DNA of 64,000 nucleotides from Gammaproteobacteria bacterium (GCA_016194635.1 JACQBC010000003.1:1-64000), one strand, 5' to 3'; positions 34,938-44,643 are shown, counted from the first letter of the stretch. The notes: a model not told the origin generated them from the letters alone. Made by a program: numbers and translations.

Positions 34938-36098
34938 ATGGATGTGATACGCACACCTTTACTTATCACCGGGGTTATGGCTATTGGGTTTTTTGTGTCC
35001 GATTCCGTATATGTACACCTATGCCTATATTTTTCAGCCATCGGTGGATGGTATTGGTTCGGCAAAAAATTGCTGTTAACCCAGACGTCCAAGGCGTCGT
35101 CGGATACTGGTAAATCAGCCCACAGCGAATTATTGAATAACGTAAAAGATTTGTCAGAAAATATTGAACTGCGTCTGAACGATAGCATGATTGATCTGGA
35201 CAAGATTAAATCCGTGTTGGCGGATGCTATTTCTAATTTAAATTCCAGTTTTGGAAAATTAAATGAACTCAGTGAACAGCAGAGACATATCGTGGTTGGA
35301 ACGATAACCGGGCTTGGTGGCGCCAGTAGCGAAGATTTGAAGACTAACAAAGGGTCGAATATACGAAATTTTTGTAATTTTGTTTCTGAAACAATGCAGT
35401 TTTTTATTGGTATAGTGATGGACGTGAGTAAGCAAAGTATTCTGGTGGTGCATAAAATGGATGATATGGTGGTCCAAATGGATGGAATATATTCTTTGCT
35501 CGGTGATATTAAATCAATATCCGATAAAACCAATTTGTTGGCTCTAAACGCAGCGATAGAGGCGGCGCGCGCGGGCGAGGCGGGACGGGGATTTTCAGTG
35601 GTTGCCGATGAAGTGCGCAATCTTTCGATTCGATCCAGGGATCTGAATGAAACGATACGCAAGCGGGTTTTTTCAGCCAAGGAGACCATAGAAAAAACCC
35701 GCTCTATCATCTACGAAATGGCGGCGCGGGACATGAGCATACATATCTCGGCCAAGGAAAAGACCGATGGAATGTTGGATGAGGTGGCGTCCATGGATGA
35801 GTCGGTAAACCAGAACCTGGCGCGGGTTTCGGCGATATCGGACTCGATTTACGAGAACGTTCAGGTCGCGGTTAGATCCATGCAGTTTGAAGATATTACC
35901 CAGCAGCTTATCGCGCACGTGAAGAAGATATTGATACATGTTGCTGAGGTCTCGTCGATTTTCGAGGATGATAAAACAACTACCGACATTGAATCCGTCA
36001 ACAAAAAAATACAGTTTTATACAAGCAGTATTAACACCTTTACGCATAAACCCGTGCATCAAGTCAGTGTCGCTGAAGGTGACGTGGAGTTATTCTAG
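34938..36098 (+). CDS. Short methyl-accepting-chemotaxis-type receptor
   Basis: A 386-residue receptor with two N-terminal membrane helices ([32 protein letters not shown]) joined by a very short loop, so there is no periplasmic sensor domain and no obvious HAMP. The cytoplasmic signalling hairpin is clear: [20 protein letters not shown] continuing into [15 protein letters not shown]. The C-terminal coiled coil includes [19 protein letters not shown] 34938 is preferred over a TTG at 34911. It is followed 12 bp later by a STAS gene and a response regulator-phosphatase, so it probably feeds partner switching rather than classical CheA chemotaxis. No cheA, cheW, cheB or cheR gene is nearby. Confidence 0.85.
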   Translation: MDVIRTPLLITGVMAIGFFVSDSVYVHLCLYFSAIGGWYWFGKKLLLTQTSKASSDTGKSAHSELLNNVKDLSENIELRLNDSMIDLDKIKSVLADAISNLNSSFGKLNELSEQQRHIVVGTITGLGGASSEDLKTNKGSNIRNFCNFVSETMQFFIGIVMDVSKQSILVVHKMDDMVVQMDGIYSLLGDIKSISDKTNLLALNAAIEAARAGEAGRGFSVVADEVRNLSIRSRDLNETIRKRVFSAKETIEKTRSIIYEMAARDMSIHISAKEKTDGMLDEVASMDESVNQNLARVSAISDSIYENVQVAVRSMQFEDITQQLIAHVKKILIHVAEVSSIFEDDKTTTDIESVNKKIQFYTSSINTFTHKPVHQVSVAEGDVELF

Positions 36099-36110
36099 GA
36101 GTAATTACAC

Positions 36111-36419
36111 ATGAACCAACAAGTTAATTCCTCGTATCAGGGTAATGTCTTAACCATTAGGATTGATGGGACCTTTGATTTATCAAAACAAGCGGCCTTC
36201 CGCCAGTCTTATGAAATGGCCCCCAACAAGCCTTCCAGTTACGTAGTGGACATGCGTACCGTGGAATATATGGATAGCGCAGCATTTGGCATGTTATTGG
36301 TACTGCGCGATTATGCGGGCGGTGACAAGGCCAACATCAGCATTATCAATATGAGCTCCGTGATTAAAAAATCTTTTTCACTGTTGAATTTCGATCGATT
36401 ATTCAAAACTTCTAAATGA
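36111..36419 (+). CDS. STAS-domain anti-sigma-factor antagonist-type protein
   Basis: A 102-residue single STAS domain. The switch Ser56 lies in VEYMDSAAFGMLLVLRDYAG, the standard phosphorylation loop (DSxxxGxL) of SpoIIAA/RsbV-like proteins. These proteins are inactivated by HATPase-type kinases and reactivated by PP2C phosphatases. The next gene, overlapping by 4 bases (ATGA), encodes both activities in one chain, so the substrate-enzyme pair is encoded together. Target after release is unknown; no sigma factor gene is in the window. Confidence 0.9.
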   Translation: MNQQVNSSYQGNVLTIRIDGTFDLSKQAAFRQSYEMAPNKPSSYVVDMRTVEYMDSAAFGMLLVLRDYAGGDKANISIINMSSVIKKSFSLLNFDRLFKTSK

Positions 36420-38152
36420 ATAGTGCCATCATAAAAGAGTCCGACGCGGAAGGTTATCAATCTACGATCCTGGTCATTGATGACGACATGGTCAGTATCG
36501 ACATTATATCCGCGATTCTTAAAAGCGAAAGGAGTTACCGGATCATCTTTGCCAATGATGGTGTGCAAGGGTTAAATCTGCATAAAAAATTCAAACCCGA
36601 TTTGATTATTATGGATATCCTTATGGAGGGTGTTGATGGTTATCAGACTACCATCAATATTATGAAACATAGTCCGGGGGAATTCGTCCCGGTGATATTT
36701 GTAACCGCGATTCGTGATCCTATCGCGCTGTCACACTGCTTCGATGTGGGCGGGATCGATTACATCGAAAAACCCTATAATCCTACGGTGCTGCGTTCTA
36801 AAATCAAAACTTTTCTTGAATTAAAAAAGCTATACAAGGAAACTCAGGCGCAGCACTACCAACTACAGGAACATAATAGAGCATTGGTGGGTAATTATCG
36901 CATTGCCGAAGAATTATTCAAAAAAGTCATGTACACGGAGGTGCTCGACGCCCCTGGGTTTAGTTATTCTCTCTCGCCGATCGCGATATTTAACGGCGAT
37001 ATACTCATGGCGGCGTATCAACCCTCCGGCGAGTTGAATGTGATATTGGGGGATTTTACCGGCCATGGCATCAGCGCGGCGATTGGCGCAATCCCGGTCG
37101 CTGATATTTTTTATAGTATGACTTCCAAAGGGTTCGGAATTGCGGATATTGCACGTGAAATTAACACTAAATTATGTAGAATTATGCCGCGCGGTTTATT
37201 TCTCGCGGCGTGCATACTCTCCTATAGCCACAGCAACAAAACGTTTAGCATTTGCAATGCGGGTATTCCAGTGGCGATGTTTTATAGTAAGGAAAGAAAA
37301 AAAATTTCACGCCAGTTTATATCAAAAAACTTGCCGCTTGGAATACATGCAGATACCGATTATTCAGGTTCTATAGATAACCGTCAAATAAAGGAACACG
37401 AAAGTATCATGCTTTGCACTGACGGTGTCGTGGAATCGACCAATTCAAACAAAGAGATGTATGGTGTTCAGCGGATTATTGATTGCTTGGAAAAAAATGC
37501 GCCCAATGAGGCTTTGCCTGCCATCCAAAAAGATTTGGATATGTTTATTTCGGAGGAAACCCAAAAAGATGATTTAACTATTGTTGAAATCGACTTTGAA
37601 ACTTTATCGAATTACTTCCCTGATCGACGTATTATAGTTTGCCCTAACCCTATCAAGGGATCGACATGGGAGATGCATTTTGTATTTGACGCTGTAATTC
37701 TAAAGTCCATTGATCCGTTACCGACTATTGTTGAAACACTAATGCAATATCAAAAATTCCAGTTATTCAAGCAGGACCTATTTATTATAATCAAAGAGCT
37801 GTTCACCAATTCCCTGGAACATGGCGCATTGCAGCTTAACTCAGAATTGAAACAGCAACCCGATGGCTTCTCGCAGTATTATTTACAACGTCAGCAACGT
37901 CTAGCAGACTTAGTCGATAGTGAAATTTCCATTCACATCGCGCACACACCGACTGAACAGGGTGGTGTGATAACCATTACCGTACGCGACAATGGCTCCG
38001 GTTTTGATTTCGATAAATTCCAAACCAGAATCGACGATGCCGGCAGCTACCACGGTAGAGGAATATTATTGGTCAATTCCCTGTGTCGATCCCTAAAATA
38101 CTCCAATCACGGCAGACAAGCACAAGCCGTCTATGAATGGTCTGTACACTAA
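36416..38152 (+). CDS. Response regulator fused to PP2C phosphatase and HATPase
   Basis: A 578-residue three-domain protein. Residues 15-140 are a receiver domain (VIDDDMVS; phospho-acceptor Asp67 in LIIMDILMEG; YIEKPYNP). A short coiled coil leads to a SpoIIE/PP2C phosphatase (about 175-395; LGDFTGHGISAAIGA, SIMLCTDGVVESTN, QKDDLTIVEIDFE). The last ~130 residues are an anti-sigma-type HATPase (FTNSLEHGALQL, VRDNGSGFDFDKF, GRGILLVNSL). It thus holds both kinase-like and phosphatase modules acting on STAS proteins, with the preceding STAS protein as likely substrate. Phosphorylation of Asp67 would set the balance. It ends 15 bp from the convergent FHA gene. Confidence 0.9.
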   Translation: MNSAIIKESDAEGYQSTILVIDDDMVSIDIISAILKSERSYRIIFANDGVQGLNLHKKFKPDLIIMDILMEGVDGYQTTINIMKHSPGEFVPVIFVTAIRDPIALSHCFDVGGIDYIEKPYNPTVLRSKIKTFLELKKLYKETQAQHYQLQEHNRALVGNYRIAEELFKKVMYTEVLDAPGFSYSLSPIAIFNGDILMAAYQPSGELNVILGDFTGHGISAAIGAIPVADIFYSMTSKGFGIADIAREINTKLCRIMPRGLFLAACILSYSHSNKTFSICNAGIPVAMFYSKERKKISRQFISKNLPLGIHADTDYSGSIDNRQIKEHESIMLCTDGVVESTNSNKEMYGVQRIIDCLEKNAPNEALPAIQKDLDMFISEETQKDDLTIVEIDFETLSNYFPDRRIIVCPNPIKGSTWEMHFVFDAVILKSIDPLPTIVETLMQYQKFQLFKQDLFIIIKELFTNSLEHGALQLNSELKQQPDGFSQYYLQRQQRLADLVDSEISIHIAHTPTEQGGVITITVRDNGSGFDFDKFQTRIDDAGSYHGRGILLVNSLCRSLKYSNHGRQAQAVYEWSVH

Positions 38153-38167
38153 AAAGCTAAAATGTTT

Positions 38168-38836
38168 CTAGGTAAAATAGAAGAACTCCATTTGGGTCCC
38201 CGCCAGTTCCAACATATCGTGATCTTTAAGGTGCATTGCCTCGGAACTAATGACCTTGCCGTTCACCATCGGGGTGTCATTCTGGCGGCGTAGTTTGGTG
38301 TTTTGAATCATTGCTATTGTATAACCGCTATTGGTGCGGGCGATCATCGCCATTTTGACACCATTAAACCCCAGTGTATTAAACGGTTTGCGCAGTTCTA
38401 GGACTTTTTTGGCCAACGGCCCGTTTAGAATTTTAACCGCGCCCAGAGGTTCGCCGCGCGCATCCGAACTTTGCGGGGGATTGGATTGCATTATTTGGGT
38501 GTCTTCGATCTCCGCACGGATAAACATGGTGGGTTCATATTCGGCGATGTCATTATCATAATAGGTAAATTGATAATTCCCTACTTGGATAATGTCACCG
38601 TGTTTAATTTCCGATTTGGCTACCCGTCCACCGTTGAGCAATGTTCCATTGGTGCTGCCTAGGTCATCGACAAAAGCGTTTTCACCCATGATAGTAAACA
38701 TGGCGTGACGGCCGCTTACCGTAAGGTCATTGAGCTGGATATCATTACCGTGTTTACGCCCGATACTCATACTTTCTTTTGAAATGGGGTATTCACGGAT
38801 AATCGCACCGTCGAGGGTCATAATAAGTTTTGCCAT
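38168..38836 (-). CDS. FHA-domain phosphopeptide-binding protein
   Basis: A 222-residue cytoplasmic protein. The N-terminal FHA domain is clear: SIGRKHGNDIQLNDLTVSGR, then DDLGSTNGTLLNGG, with the Arg, Ser and Asn residues that read phosphothreonine. The C-terminal part (KPFNTLGFNGVKMAMIART, then VNGKVISSEAMHLKDHDMLE) resembles a second, degenerate FHA fold without the binding residues. It is the last gene of the kinase-pilT-pilU-FHA run on the minus strand, so the upstream Ser/Thr kinase is the obvious source of phosphoprotein ligands. Confidence 0.88.
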   Translation of the reverse strand: MAKLIMTLDGAIIREYPISKESMSIGRKHGNDIQLNDLTVSGRHAMFTIMGENAFVDDLGSTNGTLLNGGRVAKSEIKHGDIIQVGNYQFTYYDNDIAEYEPTMFIRAEIEDTQIMQSNPPQSSDARGEPLGAVKILNGPLAKKVLELRKPFNTLGFNGVKMAMIARTNSGYTIAMIQNTKLRRQNDTPMVNGKVISSEAMHLKDHDMLELAGTQMEFFYFT

Positions 38837-38863
38837 AATCCACCTGTGGTTGAACAGTTATTG

Positions 38864-39985
38864 TTATAGATTAACACTATCGTGTGGTGAAGGGGCTTGT
38901 CCCGGGGGATTCACGCTTTTTTTCCCTTTTACCAGGGCCTCGAAATCGGTTTTATTCCGCGCCTTGAAGTAAGCTTCTTCCGCGCTGATTAAATTGGCGT
39001 CCAATAACCGCCGCAACGCCGTGTCGAGGCGCTGCATGCCTTGCATACCGCCGCTTTGTATTACATTTTCGATTTGGTCGATTTTATTTTCACGTATGAG
39101 ATTGGCGACCGCGGAATTATTGATTAGCACCTCAACGGCGGCCAGTCTTCCTTTAGCGTCGGCGCGCCGCGCCAATTGTTGCGATACGATACCGATCAAG
39201 GATGTTGATAACATGGTCCGCACATAGGGCTCTTCCCCCGCCGGGAAGGCATTCACGATGCGGTCGATCGAGGCGGCGGCGCCGTTGGTGTGCAATGTCG
39301 CGAATACCAAAATACCAATTTCCGCCGCGGTAATCGCCAGGTGAATGGTTTCAGGGTCGCGCATTTCACCTACGAGTATGACATCAGGGTCCTCGCGTAA
39401 AGCCGATAATAAGGCGCGCGAAAACGACGCAACGTGGGTACCGACCTCGCGTTGACTGAAAAGACAGTTCCTGGTTTTGTGGATAAATTCGACCGGGTCT
39501 TCGATAGTGATAATGTGGCCTTTACGATCGGTGTTGATTTGATCGATCATCGCCGCCAAGGTGGTGGATTTACCCGAGCCTGTGGGTCCGGTTACCAAGA
39601 TCAAGCCGCGCCGTAAACGGGTAAGATTTTTGATAATCGGCGGCAGCCCCAGTTGATTTAGTGCCGGAATTTTATTGGGAATAGCGCGGAATACCGCGCC
39701 CATTCCGCCCAAGTGTTGAAACACATTGACGCGAAACCGCATCTCGTCGTTAAACGCATAACTGAAGTCGGTATTACCCTTATTAACAAATTCCTCGTGG
39801 CATTTTTGCGGGATCAAGTCATGGATCAGTTCGTAGACCTCCTCGGCGTTGAGTTCGCGGTATTTCACTGGATAGGCCACACCGTGCATACGGATCCGCG
39901 GAGGATTACCGGCCACCAAATGCAGGTCCGACCCCCCTTGGCGGATCACCAGATCAAGAAAGGTATTGATGCGCAAGGTTGACAT
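38864..39985 (-). CDS. pilU: PilT/PilU-family pilus retraction ATPase (second copy)
   Basis: A 373-residue hexameric ATPase of the type IV pilus retraction family. Walker A is VTGPTGSGKSTTLA, the Asp box IITIEDPVEFIH, Walker B EDPDVILVGEMRD and the His box FATLHTN. N-terminal start LDLVIRQGGSDLHLVAGNPP is standard. The C-terminal tail beyond the usual end (FEALVKGKKSVNPPGQ) and slightly greater length suit PilU, the accessory retraction ATPase, but the PilT/PilU distinction is tentative. It lies 5 bp after the first pilT-like gene. No pilus assembly genes are in the window. Confidence 0.82.
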   Translation of the reverse strand: MSTLRINTFLDLVIRQGGSDLHLVAGNPPRIRMHGVAYPVKYRELNAEEVYELIHDLIPQKCHEEFVNKGNTDFSYAFNDEMRFRVNVFQHLGGMGAVFRAIPNKIPALNQLGLPPIIKNLTRLRRGLILVTGPTGSGKSTTLAAMIDQINTDRKGHIITIEDPVEFIHKTRNCLFSQREVGTHVASFSRALLSALREDPDVILVGEMRDPETIHLAITAAEIGILVFATLHTNGAAASIDRIVNAFPAGEEPYVRTMLSTSLIGIVSQQLARRADAKGRLAAVEVLINNSAVANLIRENKIDQIENVIQSGGMQGMQRLDTALRRLLDANLISAEEAYFKARNKTDFEALVKGKKSVNPPGQAPSPHDSVNL

Positions 39986-39990
39986 GTTAG

Positions 39991-41088
39991 CTAGCTTACC
40001 GCCAGGTTGACCTGCGGTAACAGGTCGGGGTTTGTTACGTAACGTTGAAATAAACGTTTGTCGGTGGCGTGTACATAGGCATCGTCCGGATCGACTTCTT
40101 TTTTCTGGACGGCCTCAAGCAAGGCGGTATCCATCAATTGCATACCGGCATCGCGGCTGGTGTGTACCACCGAGGGGATCTGAAATATTTTATTGGTCAT
40201 GATCAAATTGCCAATCGCGTTGTTATTGATCATGATCTCTAGTACCGCCTTGCGGTAGCGGCCATCCGCGGTGCGTAATAATTTTTGGCTGATCACGGCG
40301 TTTAAATGCTGTGCGAGGAAACTGCGGGTTAGATTCTTTTGTTCCACCGGCATGGCGTCGATAATACGGTCTAGGGTTTTAACCGCATTAGAGGTATGCA
40401 AGGTTCCCAATACCAAGTGACCGGTCTCGGCTGCGGTCATGGCCATGGAGATGGTTTCGGTATCACGTAATTCGCCGACCAGGATCACGTCCGGATCTTC
40501 GCGCAACGCGGCGCGTAAGCCGGTGGCAAAACTGCTCACGTGCGGACCTACCGCGCGCTGAATGACTAAGGACTGGTTGCTCTTATGGACGTATTCGATC
40601 GGGTCTTCCAGGGTAATGATGTTATAGCGGCGATTGGTGTTCAGCCAGTCGATCATACACGCCAAGGTGGTCGATTTGCCGGTGCCGGTGGCGCCGGTCA
40701 CCAGGATCAGTCCCTGGGTGTCGTGCAGGAATTTTTCCACCGTGTCCGGCAGCCCTAGTTCCTTGAAGGTGGGGATGCGCGGCGCGATCGCACGGAAGGT
40801 TGCGCCCAAACCGGTGATCTTGCGAAATAAATTCACCCGGAAACGTCCCACCTCGGCGTCTTGATAGGCAATGTCCAAATCGTTGCCTTGCTGGAATAAT
40901 TCCGATTGTTCGGGGGTTAATATCTCCTGCAACAATTCTTCAATTTCACGATCGGTTAAGTCGCGGTATTTGATTGGAGTGAGCTCACCATACAACCTAA
41001 TCAGCGGCGGCAGACCGACCGCAAAATGGATGTCCGAGCCGCCTTGTTGACGGCCGAGTTTTAGAAAGGCATTGATCCGCGCGCCCAT
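39991..41088 (-). CDS. PilT-family pilus retraction ATPase (first copy)
   Basis: A 365-residue ATPase with Walker A VTGATGTGKSTTLA, Asp box IITLEDPIEYVH, Walker B EDPDVILVGELRD and His box LGTLHTSN. These place it in the PilT branch of the GspE superfamily, which powers pilus depolymerisation and twitching. The start shares one base with the stop of the HEAT-kinase gene (TAATG), indicating translational coupling. It has clear similarity to the following pilU-like gene, from a duplication. Coupling to a Ser/Thr kinase and an FHA protein suggests phosphorylation control of retraction. It could also serve a non-canonical pilus or another secretion system. Confidence 0.82.
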   Translation of the reverse strand: MGARINAFLKLGRQQGGSDIHFAVGLPPLIRLYGELTPIKYRDLTDREIEELLQEILTPEQSELFQQGNDLDIAYQDAEVGRFRVNLFRKITGLGATFRAIAPRIPTFKELGLPDTVEKFLHDTQGLILVTGATGTGKSTTLACMIDWLNTNRRYNIITLEDPIEYVHKSNQSLVIQRAVGPHVSSFATGLRAALREDPDVILVGELRDTETISMAMTAAETGHLVLGTLHTSNAVKTLDRIIDAMPVEQKNLTRSFLAQHLNAVISQKLLRTADGRYRKAVLEIMINNNAIGNLIMTNKIFQIPSVVHTSRDAGMQLMDTALLEAVQKKEVDPDDAYVHATDKRLFQRYVTNPDLLPQVNLAVS

Positions 41089-43511
41089 TAACCGCCTACC
41101 TTGGGTAAATACGCCTGCAACTCGAGGCGAAACTCATCGGCGGTTTGAAACCGTTCTTGTGGATTGACGGTCATGGCCTTGAGGATAATTTGGCTTAATT
41201 CCACCGGTATTTCCGGGTCGGCTTCGTGCGGGGCGATGGCGCGACCCTCAACGTGTTGGAAAAGCGTGGCCAAGTGATCTTCTCCTTTGTAGGGCGGTTT
41301 ACCCACGAATATTTCGTATAATAATACACCTAGGCTGTAGATATCGGTACGCGCGTCAATGGCGCGTGCCCGCACCTGTTCGGGGGCCATGTAGGTGGGG
41401 GTGCCGACCAAGATCCCGGTACGGGTGATGCGTGAATCCGACGAGCTGGCGGCGGCGGCCAGTCCAAAATCCACGATTTTAACCTGATCATTATCTCCGA
41501 TTAGAATATTCGCCGGTTTAAGATCACGGTGTACGATATTGAGTGCGTGGGCGAACCCCACGCCTTTTAAGATATCGATGAAGATCTTTAATACCCGCTC
41601 GGATTTCATTTTTTTATGGATTTTCATCTCGTACGCAAGCGAATGGCTGGCGAAATATTCCATCGAAATGGCGTAACTGCCGCCGAAGGTAATGAAGTCG
41701 TAGATACGAATGATGTTTTCGTGGGTGATTCTGCGCGCGTAGCGTAACTCATGCACAAACCGCTTTATAATATTTTCGTCCGATGACATTGAGGCATTGA
41801 GGAATTTTAAGATAATATCCTCATTGACCATCATGTCGTTTACCAGCACCACCACACCAAACGCGCCTTTGCCGATATGTTTGATCACGCGGTAACGCTC
41901 GGCCAGAATAAATCCCGGAACAAATTTTGCGGCATCGAAGATCTGCGCAATGTGTTCTTCTTTTTCGGAATCGGATAAATCCAAAATCCCGGCGCTGGTA
42001 TCCGTGGGCCTGGAGGTTTGTAGTGCCTTGGGCAAATCTTGATTTAACACGGTAGCGTGTTCGCTGCCGATTTTATTGTTACTGCCAAGGTTGATATTAT
42101 TGGCGGAGGATTTGAACGAGGCCGGCTTGTTAACATTGGATTTGGTATTAAGGATGTGGGTTTGTGAATTTTCGACACTGCTATTCACATCCAATTTCTG
42201 CTTTTTGGCGAACTCACTGATGGCGAATAATAATTCCTTGCGTACATCACCACTGGTGGCATTGGCCCGTTCCATTAGCTCACCGATAATTTCATCACCG
42301 CCGAGTTTGATCAGGGTTTGTACCAGCACGGTGGCCGATTCGGGAAACTTTTCCAAGGTGGAAAAGAGTTCGGGAATGGCGCGTTTGTCCCCGAACTGAC
42401 CAAGGGCGTCGATAGCGCGCTCACGCACCCACCAGTCACTGTCATTTAACGCCTGTACGAGGTAGAAATACGCGCGTTCGTCCTTGACTGAATTTAATAT
42501 CTCGACCGCGGTGCGGCGTAAAAATTCATCTTCATCGCGCAGCAGTCCCATAATGGCCTCTACAACGCGTGGCCCACCGATTGACCCTAACGCATCGGCG
42601 GCGCGTACCCGCACCCACCAATCGGTATCCCGCATAGCATTTAATAGATTTTTAATCGCGCGGTGATCGGCGATTTCATTTAACACCTCCACGGCGGCAC
42701 GGCGTATATATTCGGAATTATCGTTGAGTATCTCGATTAGGTAGCCCACGGTATTGGGGTCGTTGATACGTATCAAGGCTTCAATGGCCTTGGCCTGCAC
42801 GTTTAAATCGGGATCCTTGAGTAACGGACAGATATGTTGCGCTGAAATATCGAACTTGGTGCTACTCATGCCTTCCAGCGCCGCCAAGCGAATATGTTTG
42901 TTGGAATCGGTCAAGGCATGGAGCAATACACCACGCACCGGTTCGATATTGAATCGCGACAATACACGGATGACGTTTAAACGCATCGAAAAATCGTCGC
43001 TGGCGGCATAGGCTATCAAGCTGGGTACGTATTCTTCGGTAACCACCAAACCGATCAGGCTAAAGGCAAAACCACGCTTGTTCGGGTCAAGTTCACCCAA
43101 TAAACCAATGATCTTACGCGGGTTAAGCCGTTCCTTTTTGGTGATGAGGATTTGCAAGAGAACTTTTTTGGGAATATCCGGATCGTCAATGGCACGCAAC
43201 AATGAGTTCGGATCATAATTGGTGCCGCGCACCAGTATTCGTGCGATGCTGCTAACAAGATTTTTGTCGGGGTCGGTCAAGGCGTCCACGTAGTCGGATA
43301 GGGATTTATTATCCAGCAAACCCAGTAATACATTTTCGATCAACGGATTATTGGGGGAGTCGAGTAGGGCGTCGATCAGACGCGATACCGCCGGGCGGCC
43401 GATTTCTTTGATTCTAGAAATGGCGGTGAGTACATCGACATCTTTGGGGTCAGAGGATTCCAATAACGTCGATATCGCCTTACTTGCTTTAAGACCGTCT
43501 AATAAACTCAT
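41088..43511 (-). CDS. HEAT-repeat/Ser-Thr protein kinase fusion
   Basis: An 807-residue cytoplasmic protein. Residues 1 to about 440 are HEAT repeats; two near-copies of DSDWWVRxRAIDALGxxG are visible. A Ser/Asn-rich linker follows (about 440-520). A Hanks-type kinase domain occupies about 535-800, with the Gly loop IGKGAFGVVVLV, the catalytic loop IVHRDLKPANILI, DFG in VDFGLAAAASS and TPTYMAPEQVRARAID. The kinase is last, reversed from the common order where sensor parts follow the kinase. No transmembrane helix is seen. First gene of the operon with two pilT-like ATPases and an FHA protein. Upstream 45 bp separate it from the 151-residue protein gene. Confidence 0.9.
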   Translation of the reverse strand: MSLLDGLKASKAISTLLESSDPKDVDVLTAISRIKEIGRPAVSRLIDALLDSPNNPLIENVLLGLLDNKSLSDYVDALTDPDKNLVSSIARILVRGTNYDPNSLLRAIDDPDIPKKVLLQILITKKERLNPRKIIGLLGELDPNKRGFAFSLIGLVVTEEYVPSLIAYAASDDFSMRLNVIRVLSRFNIEPVRGVLLHALTDSNKHIRLAALEGMSSTKFDISAQHICPLLKDPDLNVQAKAIEALIRINDPNTVGYLIEILNDNSEYIRRAAVEVLNEIADHRAIKNLLNAMRDTDWWVRVRAADALGSIGGPRVVEAIMGLLRDEDEFLRRTAVEILNSVKDERAYFYLVQALNDSDWWVRERAIDALGQFGDKRAIPELFSTLEKFPESATVLVQTLIKLGGDEIIGELMERANATSGDVRKELLFAISEFAKKQKLDVNSSVENSQTHILNTKSNVNKPASFKSSANNINLGSNNKIGSEHATVLNQDLPKALQTSRPTDTSAGILDLSDSEKEEHIAQIFDAAKFVPGFILAERYRVIKHIGKGAFGVVVLVNDMMVNEDIILKFLNASMSSDENIIKRFVHELRYARRITHENIIRIYDFITFGGSYAISMEYFASHSLAYEMKIHKKMKSERVLKIFIDILKGVGFAHALNIVHRDLKPANILIGDNDQVKIVDFGLAAAASSSDSRITRTGILVGTPTYMAPEQVRARAIDARTDIYSLGVLLYEIFVGKPPYKGEDHLATLFQHVEGRAIAPHEADPEIPVELSQIILKAMTVNPQERFQTADEFRLELQAYLPKVGG

Positions 43512-43556
43512 TTGCTGGTTGTCAATGTGTGTCCACCCGCGGCCAGGAGTGCTGGG

Positions 43557-44012
43557 TTAGGGTGTCACCTGTGTTATATACGACTTGTTTAATAAACAGA
43601 CCTGATCATCTTGCAGGTATAATTTTAGAAAACGATCATCGGCCTGATTTAAATAATCATACAGCCGGGCTTTTTCGGGTGGCAGGGCTGCGTGAATTTC
43701 TCCTTCAAATACTGAACCGTCCATCATGAAAATACGGCATTTTAAATCCACCAAGTTGCCGACTTGCGGACGTGGCGCGGTATATTCCGCGCGAATAATC
43801 GTGCCGCGATTGTAAAAGCGGATTTCATCCGGGTGGTGACGGCGTAATACGATAAACGGCCAGTCGGTGTTCAATACCCGGTGCGGATCTTCCACCGGCC
43901 GCGCTTCTGTATCCACCGATACATATAAGGAACCGTGAACCAAACCCTCGGGGTGTACCCACAGGGTTAACTGATGGAGGGTTTTTGTAATTTTCAATAT
44001 TGTGTTACCCAC
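43557..44012 (-). CDS. Unknown 151-residue beta-rich protein
   Basis: The gene starts at GTG 44012. No family is recognised with confidence. The sequence is predicted mostly beta (GLVHGSLYVSVDTEARPVED, DLKCRIFMMDGSVFEGEI) with a compact C-terminal part, RFLKLYLQDDQVCLLNKSYI, resembling small SH3-like barrels. No signal peptide. It precedes the HEAT-kinase gene on the same strand by 45 bp, so it may be the leading gene of that operon and part of the signalling unit. Confidence 0.65.
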   Translation of the reverse strand: MGNTILKITKTLHQLTLWVHPEGLVHGSLYVSVDTEARPVEDPHRVLNTDWPFIVLRRHHPDEIRFYNRGTIIRAEYTAPRPQVGNLVDLKCRIFMMDGSVFEGEIHAALPPEKARLYDYLNQADDRFLKLYLQDDQVCLLNKSYITQVTP

Positions 44013-44106
44013 CGGATCTCCCTGCAGTCACGATTATCCCCCAAGTATATCCACAAACTCTGCTCAAGGCGAAGGCCAAGGTCTTGTTCTTTCACGAAAA
44101 ACGGAT

Positions 44107-44643
44107 TTATAGTGCAATCCGGCCACCGCGCGCAAAGCGTGGCCGCCAGTAGCGGTCGTGTAAGGTAGCGACGGAGACGACTTTCCCCCTGCCCGGCGCG
44201 TGAATGAAACGATCCGAACCCAGGTAAATACCCACATGGTTGATACGGCCGCGACGCGTTTGGAAAAACACTAAGTCTCCCGGGCGCAGTTGCTGTCGGG
44301 ATACCGGCTGTGTGTGTCTGTATTGCGCCCAACTGGTGCGCGGTAGTTCAATCCCAATCTGCCGGTGGGTGTAATAGGTAAAACCACTGCAATCAAATCC
44401 CTTGCTGGGGCTCATTCCGCCATAGCGGTAGGGCAAACCCAATAACGATTTGGCAACCATTAACAGGTGGGTGGATGTTGCCGGGGCCGCCACCGGGACA
44501 GGGTTACCCCTATCCTCCACTCGCCCAGGCTCAAACCCGGCCGCCGCTTTGCTGGGTGCTGTGAGCCTCTGCCCCGGAGGGGAGCTACTGCAAGCGTAAA
44601 GCAGGAGAATAACGGACGGCAGTGTCAGTGTGAGCTTTATCAT
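44107..44643 (-). CDS. NlpC/P60 peptidoglycan endopeptidase lipoprotein
   Basis: A 178-residue lipoprotein of the C40 peptidase family that cuts peptide stems in peptidoglycan. The signal sequence ends with LLYAC (Cys18 lipidated). The catalytic triad is visible: Cys85 in KGFDCSGFTYY, His136 in RINHVGIYLG, and His148 in RFIHAP. Size and layout match Spr/MepS- or YafL-type enzymes. It lies 94 bp upstream of the unknown 151-residue gene on the same strand. Upstream, 213 bp separate it from the next (divergent) gene; that gap has no gene I can support. Confidence 0.9.
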   Translation of the reverse strand: MIKLTLTLPSVILLLYACSSSPPGQRLTAPSKAAAGFEPGRVEDRGNPVPVAAPATSTHLLMVAKSLLGLPYRYGGMSPSKGFDCSGFTYYTHRQIGIELPRTSWAQYRHTQPVSRQQLRPGDLVFFQTRRGRINHVGIYLGSDRFIHAPGRGKVVSVATLHDRYWRPRFARGGRIAL

